From the NCBI GenBank assembly GCA_903851415.1, contig CAINOE010000116.1:1-64000 (forward strand): a stretch of 64,000 bases of DNA. The letters run 5' to 3'. Of the stretch, positions 35,471 through 44,962 are shown piece after piece. Position 1 is the first letter of the stretch, and every line of letters starts with the position of its first letter. The position numbers and the translations under genes are program-made. The DNA comes from an uncultured Rhodopila sp. Its GTDB lineage: Bacteria; Pseudomonadota; Alphaproteobacteria; Acetobacterales; Acetobacteraceae. Under the pieces are notes generated by a model, which was given only the letters and a program-made list of their open reading frames with translations, made no database searches and was not told the origin of the DNA.

Positions 35471-36214
35471 ATGTCTGCCGTTCGACCTATCCTTATTGTG
35501 GAAGACGACGATGCCGTTCGGCAGATGCTGGTCGAGCACGTTGCGGCAACCGGCTTATTCCATTCTGTAGAAGCATCGACCCTCAGCGAGGCCAGCCGGC
35601 ACCTCGACGCGGCCGAATCGCGGTTCGATTCCATTATTTTGGACATCAACCTGCCGGACGGCGACGGGCGCGATTTCTGCGCCAAGATGCGCCGCCAGGG
35701 CCACCGGATGCCGATCATCATGCTGACCGGCGCGGCGAATGAGGAAGATGTGGTCCTCGGGCTGGATTCGGGCGCCAACGACTACGTCGCCAAGCCGTTC
35801 CGCGCCAGCGAGTTGCTCGCCCGGTTGAATGCCCAGCTACGTACCTTCGACAGCAGCGAGGATGCGGTCTTCACGATCGGACCGTACACCTTCCGTCCGG
35901 CGGCGAAGCTTCTGGTGCGAACCGACAAAAATCAGAAAATCCGCCTGACCGGGAAGGAGGTTGCGATCCTCAAATACCTTTACCGCGCAGGCGATCGCGT
36001 GACCTCGCGTCAGGTGCTGCTGAACGAAGTCTGGGGCTACAACGCCGGGGTGACGACCCACACGCTGGAAACCCACATCTACCGCCTGCGCCAGAAGATC
36101 GAAGTGGACCCGAGCGACTTCAGCATTCTGCTGACCGTGCCCGGCGGCTACCGGCTGAACGCAGCCGCCGATGTCGGAGAAGGAACCACGGCGGGCCGCC
36201 CGCTGACGTCCTGA
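35471..36214 (+). CDS. CenR-like response regulator, second copy
   Basis: A 247-residue paralogue of the regulator at 26331-27068: receiver with EDDD near 11-14 and phospho-acceptor D58 in IILDINLPDGDG, Lys in YVAKPF, the shared DAVFTIGPYTFRPAAKLL linker, and a winged helix with TGKEVAILKYLYRAG and VWGYNAGVTTHTLETHIYRLRQKIE. It also has no adjacent kinase. The upstream region is AT-rich and carries a CtrA-type box, so control differs from that of the first copy. Which copy is the true CenR orthologue cannot be settled here. Confidence 0.85.
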   Translation: MSAVRPILIVEDDDAVRQMLVEHVAATGLFHSVEASTLSEASRHLDAAESRFDSIILDINLPDGDGRDFCAKMRRQGHRMPIIMLTGAANEEDVVLGLDSGANDYVAKPFRASELLARLNAQLRTFDSSEDAVFTIGPYTFRPAAKLLVRTDKNQKIRLTGKEVAILKYLYRAGDRVTSRQVLLNEVWGYNAGVTTHTLETHIYRLRQKIEVDPSDFSILLTVPGGYRLNAAADVGEGTTAGRPLTS

Positions 36215-36217
36215 GGT

Positions 36218-36565
36218 TCAGGTCAGGCCGCTGCACGAACTCGGCCAGCGTGTTGCCCGGATGTGCGTCTGGGCAACCCGCCGGGACGGCTCCAGCGCCT
36301 CCAACGCCTCAAGCGCGTCGACGACCGAAGAAAAACGCAGGCTGCGGCCGATCAATGGCTGTATGACCACGCAATCGGCCTCGCGCCACATGACCCAGCG
36401 GCAGAAGCCCGTGTCGGCGGCGAGGATAGCCAGGACTTCCTCGTAGTCCTCGGTGTCCGTGCCGTAATCCAGGTGGACGGCCATCCGCATCGACTGTGCC
36501 TCCGACCATCCTCCGACCAGCAGCAAGTCGGCGATGCGAAACGATAAACCCTTCACCGTGTTCAT
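36218..36565 (-). CDS. Hypothetical protein (115 aa)
   Basis: The open frame MNTVKGLSFRIADLLLVGG... begins at 36565 and encodes a soluble protein with a hydrophobic patch near residues 11-17, an acidic stretch (TDTEDYEEVLAIL) and paired Trp-Cys residues (CRWVMWREADC). It ends 3 nt from the convergent CenR-like gene. Family not recognised. The codon pattern is consistent with coding, but homology support is lacking. Confidence 0.5.
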   Translation of the reverse strand: MNTVKGLSFRIADLLLVGGWSEAQSMRMAVHLDYGTDTEDYEEVLAILAADTGFCRWVMWREADCVVIQPLIGRSLRFSSVVDALEALEALEPSRRVAQTHIRATRWPSSCSGLT

Positions 36566-36818
36566 GATGCCCTCGGCTCGTTGATTGCGGCCGGACATTA
36601 GGCCGCGGGCCTGAGGCGCCGCTGTGACCCGCGCCACTGTTCAGGTCTTTTGTTTTGGCTCTCGTGCCGGAGCTTGTCGGCCTTTGCGCGGCGGGCACCG
36701 GCACGTCACCGCGTCATGGCGTGCGCCGCTGTTCTGCAACATCCGCCGGCGGCCTTGGCCGGGTCTTGGAGCGAGCTGGTCAAACGCAGTAGAAAGCCTG
36801 CGAGTGAAGGAGGCGGCC

Positions 36819-37058
36819 ATGGCGAAAATTCACTACCAGGTTGTCCAGCACGATGGCGGTTGGGCCTATAAGCTGGAGAATGTGTTTTCGGAACCGTTCC
36901 GCACACGGGCAGCAGCGCTGGCCGCGGCGAGGCGGGTCGCCGCGGAGCAGCACGTGCCGGGCGACGCGACACAGATCGAGTATCAGGACGAACACGGGAA
37001 GTGGCATACGGAAATGTCGGAGGGCACCGACCGCCCCGACGCCGACGTCATCACCTGA
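36819..37058 (+). CDS. DUF2188 family protein
   Basis: A 79-residue protein with the DUF2188 pattern: HYQVVQHDGGWAYKLENVFSEPF, RAAALAAARRVAAEQ and IEYQDEHGKWHTE. AAGGAGG lies 7 nt before the ATG. Family function is unknown. The 250 nt upstream (36566-36818) show no other supported gene. Confidence 0.8.
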   Translation: MAKIHYQVVQHDGGWAYKLENVFSEPFRTRAAALAAARRVAAEQHVPGDATQIEYQDEHGKWHTEMSEGTDRPDADVIT

Positions 37059-37072
37059 TCGGCGCCGCGATC

Positions 37073-37375
37073 CTATTCCCGGAACGGGTTGAACGGTCTG
37101 ACGAAATCCGCCTCATCCTGCGCGCCAATGGCCGGAGCGCCGATGGGAATAACGCCACCCGCCATCAAGGGTGCATTTGCGCTTCGGTCCCAGTCCGCAT
37201 GCGGCGCCGAATCGGTTTCCGGATCGGGCGCGGCGGTATCGAAGCGGGGGGACGTGATCAGGTCGATAATGACTGCCACCGCGACCTCCCGCGAGGCACC
37301 CGCCGCCACTGCCTCGTCCACGAGCGCCGTCAACCGGGGCAGCACGAAATCATGGACGGGTGAAGCGCTGCTCAT
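37073..37375 (-). CDS. Hypothetical protein (100 aa)
   Basis: The frame MSSASPVHDFVLPRLTALVDEA... encodes an N-terminal helical half (LVDEAVAAGASREVAVAVIIDLI) and a Pro/Ala/Asp-rich C-terminal half ending FVRPFNPFRE. It is convergent with the DUF2188 gene. Not recognised; the regular helical half supports a real protein. Confidence 0.55.
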   Translation of the reverse strand: MSSASPVHDFVLPRLTALVDEAVAAGASREVAVAVIIDLITSPRFDTAAPDPETDSAPHADWDRSANAPLMAGGVIPIGAPAIGAQDEADFVRPFNPFRE

Positions 37376-37496
37376 GCGGCCCTCGGTGCTGTTTCGGTCA
37401 GGCTCCAATCTGCGCCTTTCCCGGGAGGCGGGGAAGCTTTGCCTGCATCCCGCGGCGGCGGCGCGCGTTCTATCGCGGAACGCAGGAGGAGTGCCC

Positions 37497-37655
37497 ATGC
37501 CAATCCCACCGAACAGGCCGCCGGAGTCGCCGCCTCCCGCCCCACCGCCGGAGCAGGCGCCGGGCGGTCCGGCCGAGGACCCGACTCCCGGCCTGCCGCC
37601 GGAAATCCCCGACCCGGCGCCGTCGAGCGAACCGCCGGGACCGATTGTGGCGTAG
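37497..37655 (+). CDS. Small proline-rich protein (52 aa)
   Basis: The ATG at 37497 is preceded by AGGAGG at a good distance. The product is almost entirely Pro, Glu, Ala and Gly (PPESPPPAPPPEQAPGG and similar) and should be disordered. It is convergent with the Pit transporter gene. Low-complexity composition makes homology uninformative. Confidence 0.4.
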   Translation: MPIPPNRPPESPPPAPPPEQAPGGPAEDPTPGLPPEIPDPAPSSEPPGPIVA

Positions 37656-37696
37656 CGGTCAGTAGCCGGCGCCGCGGTCCACGCAATCGCACCGGC

Positions 37697-39082
37697 TCAT
37701 CCCGCCGAAAACAGCCAGAACAACCCGCCCGACAACACGACCGTCGCGGGCAGCGTCGCCACCCAGGCGATGGCAATCTGCCAAACCACGCGCGACTGCA
37801 CGCCGGCACCCGACCCTGCCATCGTCCCCGCCACTCCCGACGAGATGATGTGGGTCGTGCTGACCGGAAGCCCGGAGAAACCCGCCGTCCCGATCAGCGC
37901 CCCGCCCACCAGTTCGGCGGAGGCACCCTGAGCCGGCGTGAGGTGCCGGTTGCCGATACGCTCCCCGATCGTCGTGACAATGCGCTTATAGCCGATCATT
38001 GTACCCAGCCCCAGGCAGACGGCGCTCAGCAATCGGACCCATATCGGCGCATACTCGACCGCGCCATGCAGCGTATCGTGCAGCTTTTTGGCCGTCGCCT
38101 TATCCTCCGCCGTCGCTTCCCTGCTTTCGGAAACCGTCTTCAGCTCTGCGCTCACGTGATACACTGCGTCCCGCAATCCCGGCCGTTCCTGGTCAGGAAT
38201 GCCGCTTAACGCCTTCACCCCGCCGAGTTGCGCGGCCAGGCGCTGCGCGTCGCTGACGGCAATCCGCTTTTCATCGTCGCCGTATCGCTGGATCAGCGGC
38301 TGCGCCTGTTGCGCCGCCTGCACGAGTGCCGGCAGGCTGACTGAACCCGCCTCGGGGTTCAACGAAAACGCAGCCGGCATGATGCCGATGATCGTCAGCA
38401 TGATCAGCCCGATGCTCTTCTGCCCGTCGTTCGATCCATGCGCGAAGCTGACCCCCGAGCATGTCAGGATCAGCAACCCCCGCACCCACCATGCCGGCCG
38501 CCGATCGGCTGTCGTAGGTTCGAATAGGGTGCGGTCGCGGATCACTGCGTTCAGCACCCGGAAAAGCAGCCCGGCCAGGAAGAATCCCAGCAGCGGCGAA
38601 ATGAACAACGCCCGCAGAACCGACCAGACCTGCGACCAGTCCACGCCCTCGCCAAGGCCGCGCGATGCCGTGATCGAGTTGACAATCGCGACACCCATCA
38701 ACGAACCGATGATCGCATGGGAGCTGGAGCATGGTATGCCCATCCACCACGTCGCGACGTTCCAGATCAGCGACGATAGGAACAGCGCCAACAGCATGGC
38801 GATCGCCGGATTGCCGTTGGGTGGCGTCAACACGTCGGGCGGCAGCAGCTCCACAAGGGTGAAGGCGACCGCGATGCCGCCCAATACAACCCCCAGGAAA
38901 TTCAGCGTGCCGGACAGGATCACTGCCGGCACCGGCTTCAGGCTGTGGGTGTAGATCACGGTCGCGACCGCGTTGGCGGTGTCGTGGAAGCCGTTCGAGA
39001 ATTCGAACGCCAGCACCAGAACAAAGCAGAAGACCAGGACCGCGAGCGCGATCGTCGAGGACGGAGCGATGGCTGCAAACAT
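37697..39082 (-). CDS. pit: Pit-family inorganic phosphate transporter
   Basis: A 461-residue membrane protein importing phosphate (as a metal complex) with protons. The duplicated family signatures are FSNGFHDTANAVATVI near the N-terminus and FAHGSNDGQKSIGLIML centrally, plus PCSSSHAIIGSLMG and PVSTTHIISSGVAGTM. A hydrophilic loop of about 120 residues separates the halves, as in PitA. It is transcribed alone. No PhoU-like partner gene is adjacent. Confidence 0.92.
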   Translation of the reverse strand: MFAAIAPSSTIALAVLVFCFVLVLAFEFSNGFHDTANAVATVIYTHSLKPVPAVILSGTLNFLGVVLGGIAVAFTLVELLPPDVLTPPNGNPAIAMLLALFLSSLIWNVATWWMGIPCSSSHAIIGSLMGVAIVNSITASRGLGEGVDWSQVWSVLRALFISPLLGFFLAGLLFRVLNAVIRDRTLFEPTTADRRPAWWVRGLLILTCSGVSFAHGSNDGQKSIGLIMLTIIGIMPAAFSLNPEAGSVSLPALVQAAQQAQPLIQRYGDDEKRIAVSDAQRLAAQLGGVKALSGIPDQERPGLRDAVYHVSAELKTVSESREATAEDKATAKKLHDTLHGAVEYAPIWVRLLSAVCLGLGTMIGYKRIVTTIGERIGNRHLTPAQGASAELVGGALIGTAGFSGLPVSTTHIISSGVAGTMAGSGAGVQSRVVWQIAIAWVATLPATVVLSGGLFWLFSAG

Positions 39083-39235
39083 CGCGTGCCAACGGCTGGG
39101 ACGGCCGCCGGTCGCCGCGTCATCGGAATTTCATGGCAAGCGGCGCCGGCCTGGCAGACATGGCGGGAAGTGACGGCCGGCTTTCCGCCGTCTCAATCCC
39201 GTCGCTCCAGCGCCGCCACTCCTCTATAAACCCCC

Positions 39236-40034
39236 ATGTCTTCAGACGATCCGATTCGGGGCATCGTGCTGGCGGTCGGCGCGATCGTCCTGTTCGGCTC
39301 CTCCGACACCATCGCGAAATACCTCAGCGCCAGCCTGCCCATCACCGAATTCCTGTGGATCCGCTACGCGCTGTTCCTGGCGATGGCCATGGTCCTCGGC
39401 CGCCGCGTGGCCCGCCAACCGGTGCATCCGCGCAACCCCGGGCCTGTCGCCCATCCTGATCACCATCCTGTCGGTCCCGCTGCTGGGCGAAACCGTCAGT
39501 CTCCGCCGCTGGGCCGCCATCGGCGGCGGGTTGGTGGGCATGCTCGTCGTGGTGCGCCCCGGCCTCGGCGGCTTCCAGCCGGCATCGCTGTTCGGCGTCG
39601 GCGGCGCGTTCTGCTGGGCGCTGGCGCTGATCATCACCCGCAAGATCACCCTCTCGGACGCGCCGGAGACCACCGTGCTGTGGTCCGCTGCCATCGGCGC
39701 CGCCGTTCTGACGGTACTGTTGCCGTTCGAGGCGGCCTGGCCAACCTGGTGGCAATTCGGGTTGGCCGTGCTGCTGGGGATGCTCGCGTCCCGCGGGCAG
39801 TGGGTTGTCATCCTGGCCCACCGCCTGGCACCCGCCTCCCTGTTGGCGCCGTTCTTCTACACCCAGTTGATCTGGGTCAGCATCCTCGGCTTCCTGGTGT
39901 TCGGCAACCTGCCCGACCGGTGGACGCTGATGGGCGCCGGGATCATCATCGCGAGCGGGCTTTACACGGCACAGCGCGAGAGAATCCGCAGCCCTCGCAC
40001 CGGATCAGTCGCCAAACCCCGCCCGGGCGTGTAG
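39236..40034 (+). pseudogene. Broken EamA/DMT-family transporter
   Basis: The start reads as a normal EamA permease (GIVLAVGAIVLFGSSDTIAKYLSASLP in pieces, then LWIRYALFLAMAMVLGRRVA). Near 39440 the similarity jumps frame into LSPILITILSVPLLGETVSLRRW and continues to the C-terminus (VVVRPGLGGFQP, SLLAPFFYTQLIWVSILGF). The join lacks the residues that normally form helices 3-4, so an internal deletion of roughly 40-50 codons with a frameshift is inferred. Neither half can form a complete transporter. Confidence 0.75.
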
Positions 40035-40128
40035 GGAATGCGCGCGATCCGATCCGGGTCGCCTGCCGCCCCTGTGTTCAGCGGCCCGCGGCATCACATA
40101 TGGATGATCGAATTCTGGAGCCGGAGGC

Positions 40129-41817
40129 ATGGTGGATACCGAGACGACCGCGATAACGGAAGCCCCCCGCAATTTCATCCGCGACATCGTGCAGGATGAT
40201 CTGGAGGCGGGGCGTGCCCGCGGCGTCGTGACCCGGTTCCCGCCGGAGCCGAACGGGTTCCTGCATCTCGGTCACGCCAAGTCGATCTGCCTGAACTTCG
40301 GCATCGCCCGCGAGTTCGGCGGACGCTGCCATCTGCGCTTCGACGACACCAACCCGGTGAAGGAGGAGCAGCTTTTCATCGACTCGATCCAGCAGGATGT
40401 CCGCTGGCTCGGCTTCGATTGGGGCGAGCACCTGTATTACGCCTCGGATTATTTCGAGCAGCTCTATGAATGGGCGGAGCATCTGGTGCGTACCGGCAGT
40501 GCCTATGTCGACGACACGCCGCCCGAGGCGATGCGCGCCCAGCGCGGCACGCTGACCGAGCCGGGGCAGAACAGCCCGTTCCGCTATCGCCCGGTCGAGG
40601 AGAACCTGGACCTGTTCCGCCGCATGCGCGCGGGCGAGTTCCCCAACGGCACCCGGGTGCTGCGCGCCAGGATCGACATGGCGGCGGGCAACATGAACCT
40701 GCGCGATCCGGTCCTGTACCGCATCCTGCACGCCGCGCATCCGCGCACCGGCGACGCCTGGTGCATCTACCCGACCTACGATTTCGCGCACGGCCAGTCG
40801 GATGCGATCGAGCATATCACGCACTCGGTGTGCACCCTGGAGTTTGAGGACCACCGGCCGCTGTACGACTGGCTGATCGAGCACCTGCCGGTGCCGTCAC
40901 GCCCGCGGCAGTATGAGTTTGCCCGGCTGAACGTCACCTATACCATCCTGTCGAAGCGGCACCTGACCAGGCTGGTGACCGACGGCCATGTTACCGGCTG
41001 GGACGATCCGCGCATGCCGACGATCGCCGGGATCAGGCGGCGCGGCGTGCCGGCGGCGGCGCTGCGGGAGTTCGTCAGCCGCGTCGGTGTCGCCCGGGCC
41101 TACAGCACGGTGGACGTGGCGATGTTCGAATCCGCCATCCGCGACACGTTGAACCCGAGCGCTCCCCGGCGCATGGCGGTGCTGCGGCCGTTGAAGCTGA
41201 TCATCGACAACTACCCCGAGGGCCAGACCGAAACGCTCGAGGCGCGCGACCATCCCGACAACCCGGATGCCGGCTCGCGTCAGGTGACGTTCGGGCGGGA
41301 GATCTATGTCGAGCAGGACGATTTCCTTGAGCACCCGCCCAAGAAATTCTACCGGCTGTCACCCGGCAAGGAGGTGCGGCTGCGCTACGGCTATTTCGTC
41401 ACCTGCCGAGAGGTGGTGAAGGACGCCGAGGGGCAGGTGGTGGCTCTGCGCTGCACCTATGACCCGGACTCGAAGGGCGGGAATGCGCCTGATGGACGGA
41501 AGGTGCAGGCCACCCTGCACTGGGTCGCGGCGGCGGATGCCGTGCCGGCTGAAATCCGGCTTTACACGCATCTGTTCAACCGTCCCGATCCGGGGGCGGA
41601 CGGGGATGTGCTGGCGGACATCAATCCGGACTCGCTGGAGGTATTGACCGGCGCGCTGGTGGAGCCGGTGCTGGCGGATGCCGCGGTTGGCGAGGCGGTG
41701 CAGTTCGAGCGCACCGGGTATTTCGCTATCGACCCGGATTCGCGGCCCGGACAGCTTGTGTTCAACCGGACCGTGGGGCTGCGGGATACCTGGGCGAAGG
41801 TGAGCGCCAAGGGCTGA
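40129..41817 (+). CDS. glnS: Glutaminyl-tRNA synthetase
   Basis: Class I synthetase charging tRNA-Gln. The 562-residue protein has the HIGH-type motif PPEPNGFLHLGHAKS, LRFDDTNPVKEE, YPTYDFAHGQSDAIE, the KMSKS-type ILSKRHLTRLV and a full C-terminal anticodon-binding region. GGAGCCGGAGG precedes the ATG. Many alphaproteobacteria lack GlnRS and use GatCAB amidation, so its presence is a useful taxonomic marker. Confidence 0.95.
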   Translation: MVDTETTAITEAPRNFIRDIVQDDLEAGRARGVVTRFPPEPNGFLHLGHAKSICLNFGIAREFGGRCHLRFDDTNPVKEEQLFIDSIQQDVRWLGFDWGEHLYYASDYFEQLYEWAEHLVRTGSAYVDDTPPEAMRAQRGTLTEPGQNSPFRYRPVEENLDLFRRMRAGEFPNGTRVLRARIDMAAGNMNLRDPVLYRILHAAHPRTGDAWCIYPTYDFAHGQSDAIEHITHSVCTLEFEDHRPLYDWLIEHLPVPSRPRQYEFARLNVTYTILSKRHLTRLVTDGHVTGWDDPRMPTIAGIRRRGVPAAALREFVSRVGVARAYSTVDVAMFESAIRDTLNPSAPRRMAVLRPLKLIIDNYPEGQTETLEARDHPDNPDAGSRQVTFGREIYVEQDDFLEHPPKKFYRLSPGKEVRLRYGYFVTCREVVKDAEGQVVALRCTYDPDSKGGNAPDGRKVQATLHWVAAADAVPAEIRLYTHLFNRPDPGADGDVLADINPDSLEVLTGALVEPVLADAAVGEAVQFERTGYFAIDPDSRPGQLVFNRTVGLRDTWAKVSAKG

Positions 41818-42131
41818 GGGTGTTCGGATATCCGTTGTTTTGCTGCCGTTCGGGTGTGCCGCGGCTGGAGCTGACGCAGCCGCGGATTGCTCGTTCCTCG
41901 CGTCCGCGTGTCTTCGGCAGGGGATATCGGGCTTCCCTTCGCCGCCGTGAGTATTGGCGAAGATTGGCGGCAGTCTTTCTCCCTCCGTGGCCCTCGGGCT
42001 TCCTCCTCGCGGAAAAGCCTTGAAGCGATGCCCACCGGCCTGTCTCCTGACGCACCGTCCCCGAATGGCTTGCCGAAACAGCGGGTTCAGCGGTAGCAGG
42101 TAAGCGCTGAGAGGACGCGAGGGGCGCAGCA
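41818..42131. other. Intergenic region between glnS and ppk2
   Basis: I see no conserved gene, palindromic element or regulator box in these 314 nt. The promoter of ppk2 is presumably here but is not recognisable. Confidence 0.5.
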
Positions 42132-42986
42132 ATGAAAAAATCGAAGAGGGACGGCCACGCGTCCGCGGTGGAACCCGCCCCCGCATCGGGAAAACTCAAG
42201 CGTCCCGTCTACGAGCAGGAACTGGAAAAGCTGCATGGCGAACTTGTCAGCCTTCAGCGCTGGGTCGTACACAAGGGCCAGAAAGTCTGCGTCATTTTCG
42301 AGGGCCGCGATGGAGCCGGCAAAGGTGGCACGATCAAGGCTCTGACCGAACGGGTCAGCCCCCGCGTCTTCCGTGCCGTCGCGCTGCCCGCCCCCACCGA
42401 GCGGGAAAAGTCGCAGATGTATTTCCAGCGCTATGCCGCGCACCTGCCCGCCGCCGGAGAGGTCGTGGTGTTCGACCGAAGCTGGTACAACCGCGCCGGA
42501 GTGGAAAGGGTGATGGGCTTCGCCACCGAAGACCAGGTCAAGCGCTTCCTCGACATCGCGCCGAATGCCGAGAAGATGATCGTCGAGTCGGGTATCACGC
42601 TGATCAAGTACTGGCTTGAGGTCAGTGAGGAGGAACAGACGCGCCGGATGGACGCGCGGATCAATGATCCCCGGAAACTGTGGAAACTGTCGCCGATGGA
42701 CCTGCATTCCTATGAGCGCTGGCACGATTACTCCCGCGCACGCGACGACATGTTCCTGGCGACCGACACCTCCTGGGCGCCGTGGTTTGTCGCCCGCTCC
42801 GACGATAAGCGGCGGTTGAGGCTGAACATCATCCATCACCTGCTCAGCCGGATACCGTACGAGCGCGTGCCGTCGAAGCCGGTGAAGCTGCCGAAGCGGC
42901 AGGCCGCGCCGGAGCATCACGGGGTGGACTACCCGGTCAAGCTGGTGCCGGAGCTGACCTGGGGGGCGGTTAACCCGCCGTCCTGA
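42132..42986 (+). CDS. ppk2: Polyphosphate kinase 2
   Basis: Transfers phosphate between polyphosphate and nucleoside diphosphates. The 284-residue single-domain protein has Walker A FEGRDGAGKGG (about 56-66), Walker B with D115 in VVVFDRSWYNRAGVERVMG, the lid region PRVFRAVALPAPTEREKSQMYFQRY in pieces, and a C-terminal SDDKRRLRLNIIHHLL. The length matches class I PPK2 enzymes, which mainly form GTP or ATP from polyphosphate. It appears monocistronic. Confidence 0.92.
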   Translation: MKKSKRDGHASAVEPAPASGKLKRPVYEQELEKLHGELVSLQRWVVHKGQKVCVIFEGRDGAGKGGTIKALTERVSPRVFRAVALPAPTEREKSQMYFQRYAAHLPAAGEVVVFDRSWYNRAGVERVMGFATEDQVKRFLDIAPNAEKMIVESGITLIKYWLEVSEEEQTRRMDARINDPRKLWKLSPMDLHSYERWHDYSRARDDMFLATDTSWAPWFVARSDDKRRLRLNIIHHLLSRIPYERVPSKPVKLPKRQAAPEHHGVDYPVKLVPELTWGAVNPPS

Positions 42987-43030
42987 TGCGATCTCTCCGG
43001 AGTATCGGCGGGCCCGGCCAGCGCCGGTTA

Positions 43031-43536
43031 TTAATCGGCTGCCAGAATATGCTCGATCGTCTCGACGACCTTCCGGCGCACGTGCGGGTCGGCCGATTGA
43101 CAGTATGCGCGCATCACCGCCAACGCCTGCACGAACGCGGTGGCGTGAATGAAATCCGGCATGTGATCCGGACGCCCTTCGTAACGACTAGCCATGGCGG
43201 GCGATGTGGCCCCGCAGCTTCTCGGCCCCGGCCCTGGTTCGATGGCGTCCGCGGCGCGCGCGAACTCCGGTCGCGCCAGCAAGGGTGTTTCACCGTAGAA
43301 GAAGTCGATTCCCACATCGAGAGCATCTGCGATTTGAGCCAGTTGCGCCGCCTGGACCCGGGCCAGGCCGAGTTCATAGGCCTCGACGTCGGCCTCGCGA
43401 GCGCCGAGACGGTGAGCGAGCGATAGGCGTGACATCCCGAGAAACAACGCCGCCGCCGTATGCGCGATCCGATTTGCCGATCAACGGACGTCGGCCGCTC
43501 GGGCTTTGGCTGCCCGCCGGAATCGAAGGTCGTCAT
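43031..43536 (-). pseudogene. Frameshifted XRE-type HTH regulator
   Basis: From an ATG at 43536 the frame runs MTTFDSGGQPKPERP, then VDRQIGSRIRRRR, the start of an XRE helix-turn-helix. At about 43447-43452, next to a CGG repeat, it shifts into FLGMSRLSLAHRLGAREADVEAYELG, then IADALDVGIDFFYGE and a C-terminal tail. Restoring two bases (or removing one) would give a complete regulator of about 165 residues. It could be a real mutation or an assembly error in the repeat; a TTG at 43447 could start a shorter protein lacking helix 1. Confidence 0.65.
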
Positions 43537-43782
43537 GCGTGGCAGAACCGGGATCATTTTGCTCACGCTGCCGAGCGTGGCCAACTGTATTGGCCAGTCT
43601 CATCAGTGTCTTGTCAGACTTGCGTGACCACGCAAACACTTCATATATTATAGCCACAAAACGACGAAATTCATGTCCGATCTTTACTGACACGCGTCCG
43701 CGAAACTCCTGCGCTGTATCCGAGCCTCAGCAACTTCCCTGACACCGTTCTGCTTTCGTTGCGGCAGGATGGAGCGGGCGCG

Positions 43783-43807
43783 CGGCCGGAAAGGCGCCCT
43801 CCGGCCG
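43783..43807 (-). terminator. Candidate terminator hairpin of the prepilin peptidase gene
   Basis: Perfect 8-bp arms CGGCCGGA (43783-43790) and TCCGGCCG (43800-43807) with a 9-nt loop lie 6 nt beyond the stop codon. There is no following T-run on the minus strand, so it may be an mRNA-end hairpin rather than a strong intrinsic terminator. Confidence 0.4.
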
Positions 43808-43812
43808 TCGGG

Positions 43813-44628
43813 TCAGGAGAAGCCGAAATTTATCATCACCGGATCGTTGCCAAGCCAAATGTTGAACCAGTCCGCATAAAGCCACGTCAGCCAGCCCGCT
43901 GCGGCCAGGCACGGGCCGAACGGGATCGCGGTTGCGGCCGTAACCCGCTTCCCGAGCAGGATCGCAACCCCCGCCGCTCCCAGCCCGGTACAGGACGCCA
44001 ACACCAGGACAATCGGCAGGCTGTTCAGCCCCAGCCAGGCGCCGAGCGCCGCCAGCAGTTTCGCATCGCCGAGGCCCAGTCCGTCGCGCCCGCGCAGGCG
44101 CCGATAGGCCCGGGCGGTGCCGGAAAGAACAAGGTAGCCGAGCGCCGCGGCGAGGGCATGATCCGCAAGCGCGCCGGGACTGATCGCGGCGGTGGCGCCC
44201 AGCCCCGCCAACAGCAACGGCAGCGTCAGCACGTCGGGCAGGATCATCGTCCGCAGGTCGATCCAGGCCGCGGTCAGCAGCGTCCACCCCAGCAGGCAGG
44301 CCAACCAGAAATCGAGGCCATCGGTCACGGCCGCGGCCCATCCGGCAACGCCGGCCGCGGCGGCTTCGGCCGCCACCGGGAACAATCCGATCGCCTCACC
44401 GCAGTAGCGGCACCGGCCGTGGGACAGCAGATAGCTGAGAAACGGCACGAGGTCGCGGGCCTCCAGCCGATGGCCGCAATGGTCGCAGGCCGATCGGCCC
44501 GTCACGACCGGGCGTCCCTCCGGCAACCTCAGAATCAGGACGCCCAGGAAGCTGCCGATGAACGGCGCAACCAGCACAGCGGCAATCCGCGAGAAGGTGC
44601 CGGACATCAGGCTTATGTACGAGTCCAT
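43813..44628 (-). CDS. Type IV prepilin peptidase (A24 family)
   Basis: Aspartic membrane protease that cleaves and usually N-methylates prepilins or pseudopilins. The 271-residue protein has the N-terminal domain with IGSFLGVLILRLPEGRP and the cysteine pairs CDHCGH and CRYCGE, then the catalytic aspartates in AAWIDLRTMILPD and GLGLGDAKLLAALG, and 7-8 hydrophobic helices. No pilus or type II secretion genes are next to it, so its substrates lie elsewhere. Met codons at 44628 and 44607 are both plausible. Confidence 0.9.
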   Translation of the reverse strand: MDSYISLMSGTFSRIAAVLVAPFIGSFLGVLILRLPEGRPVVTGRSACDHCGHRLEARDLVPFLSYLLSHGRCRYCGEAIGLFPVAAEAAAAGVAGWAAAVTDGLDFWLACLLGWTLLTAAWIDLRTMILPDVLTLPLLLAGLGATAAISPGALADHALAAALGYLVLSGTARAYRRLRGRDGLGLGDAKLLAALGAWLGLNSLPIVLVLASCTGLGAAGVAILLGKRVTAATAIPFGPCLAAAGWLTWLYADWFNIWLGNDPVMINFGFS

Positions 44629-44962
44629 GGCCAACTCCAACCATCTTCCATGAAGGTCCGCAATGGATGGCCCGCGCTGTCCGACGCCGCGCACCGGCCG
44701 ATCGGCGGCCACCCGGACGGCGCGTCTTTGCCGCCGCGCCTTGCGGCGATCGGCTTTGAGCGCCGCGCAGCGGTTGAGTTGGCTGGCGCTTTTCAGCCCC
44801 GGGTATGTGACCGGTTCCGGCCTCTTTCCTTTGGCGGGAAGATGGAAGCATGCACATCGCGGCTCTTATGTTCTAGTCTACGTAATGTTATTTGTGCGTC
44901 CCGGATCGGCGGTCTAACTAACGCCATCGACACCGAAGCATTCTTGTCGGGGGCATCCGGCT
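44629..44962. other. Divergent intergenic region (prepilin peptidase / GMC oxidoreductase)
   Basis: These 334 nt separate two divergent genes and must hold their promoters. An AT-rich segment at about 44868-44925 is the likeliest site. I recognise no operator, repeat or small gene. Confidence 0.4.
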
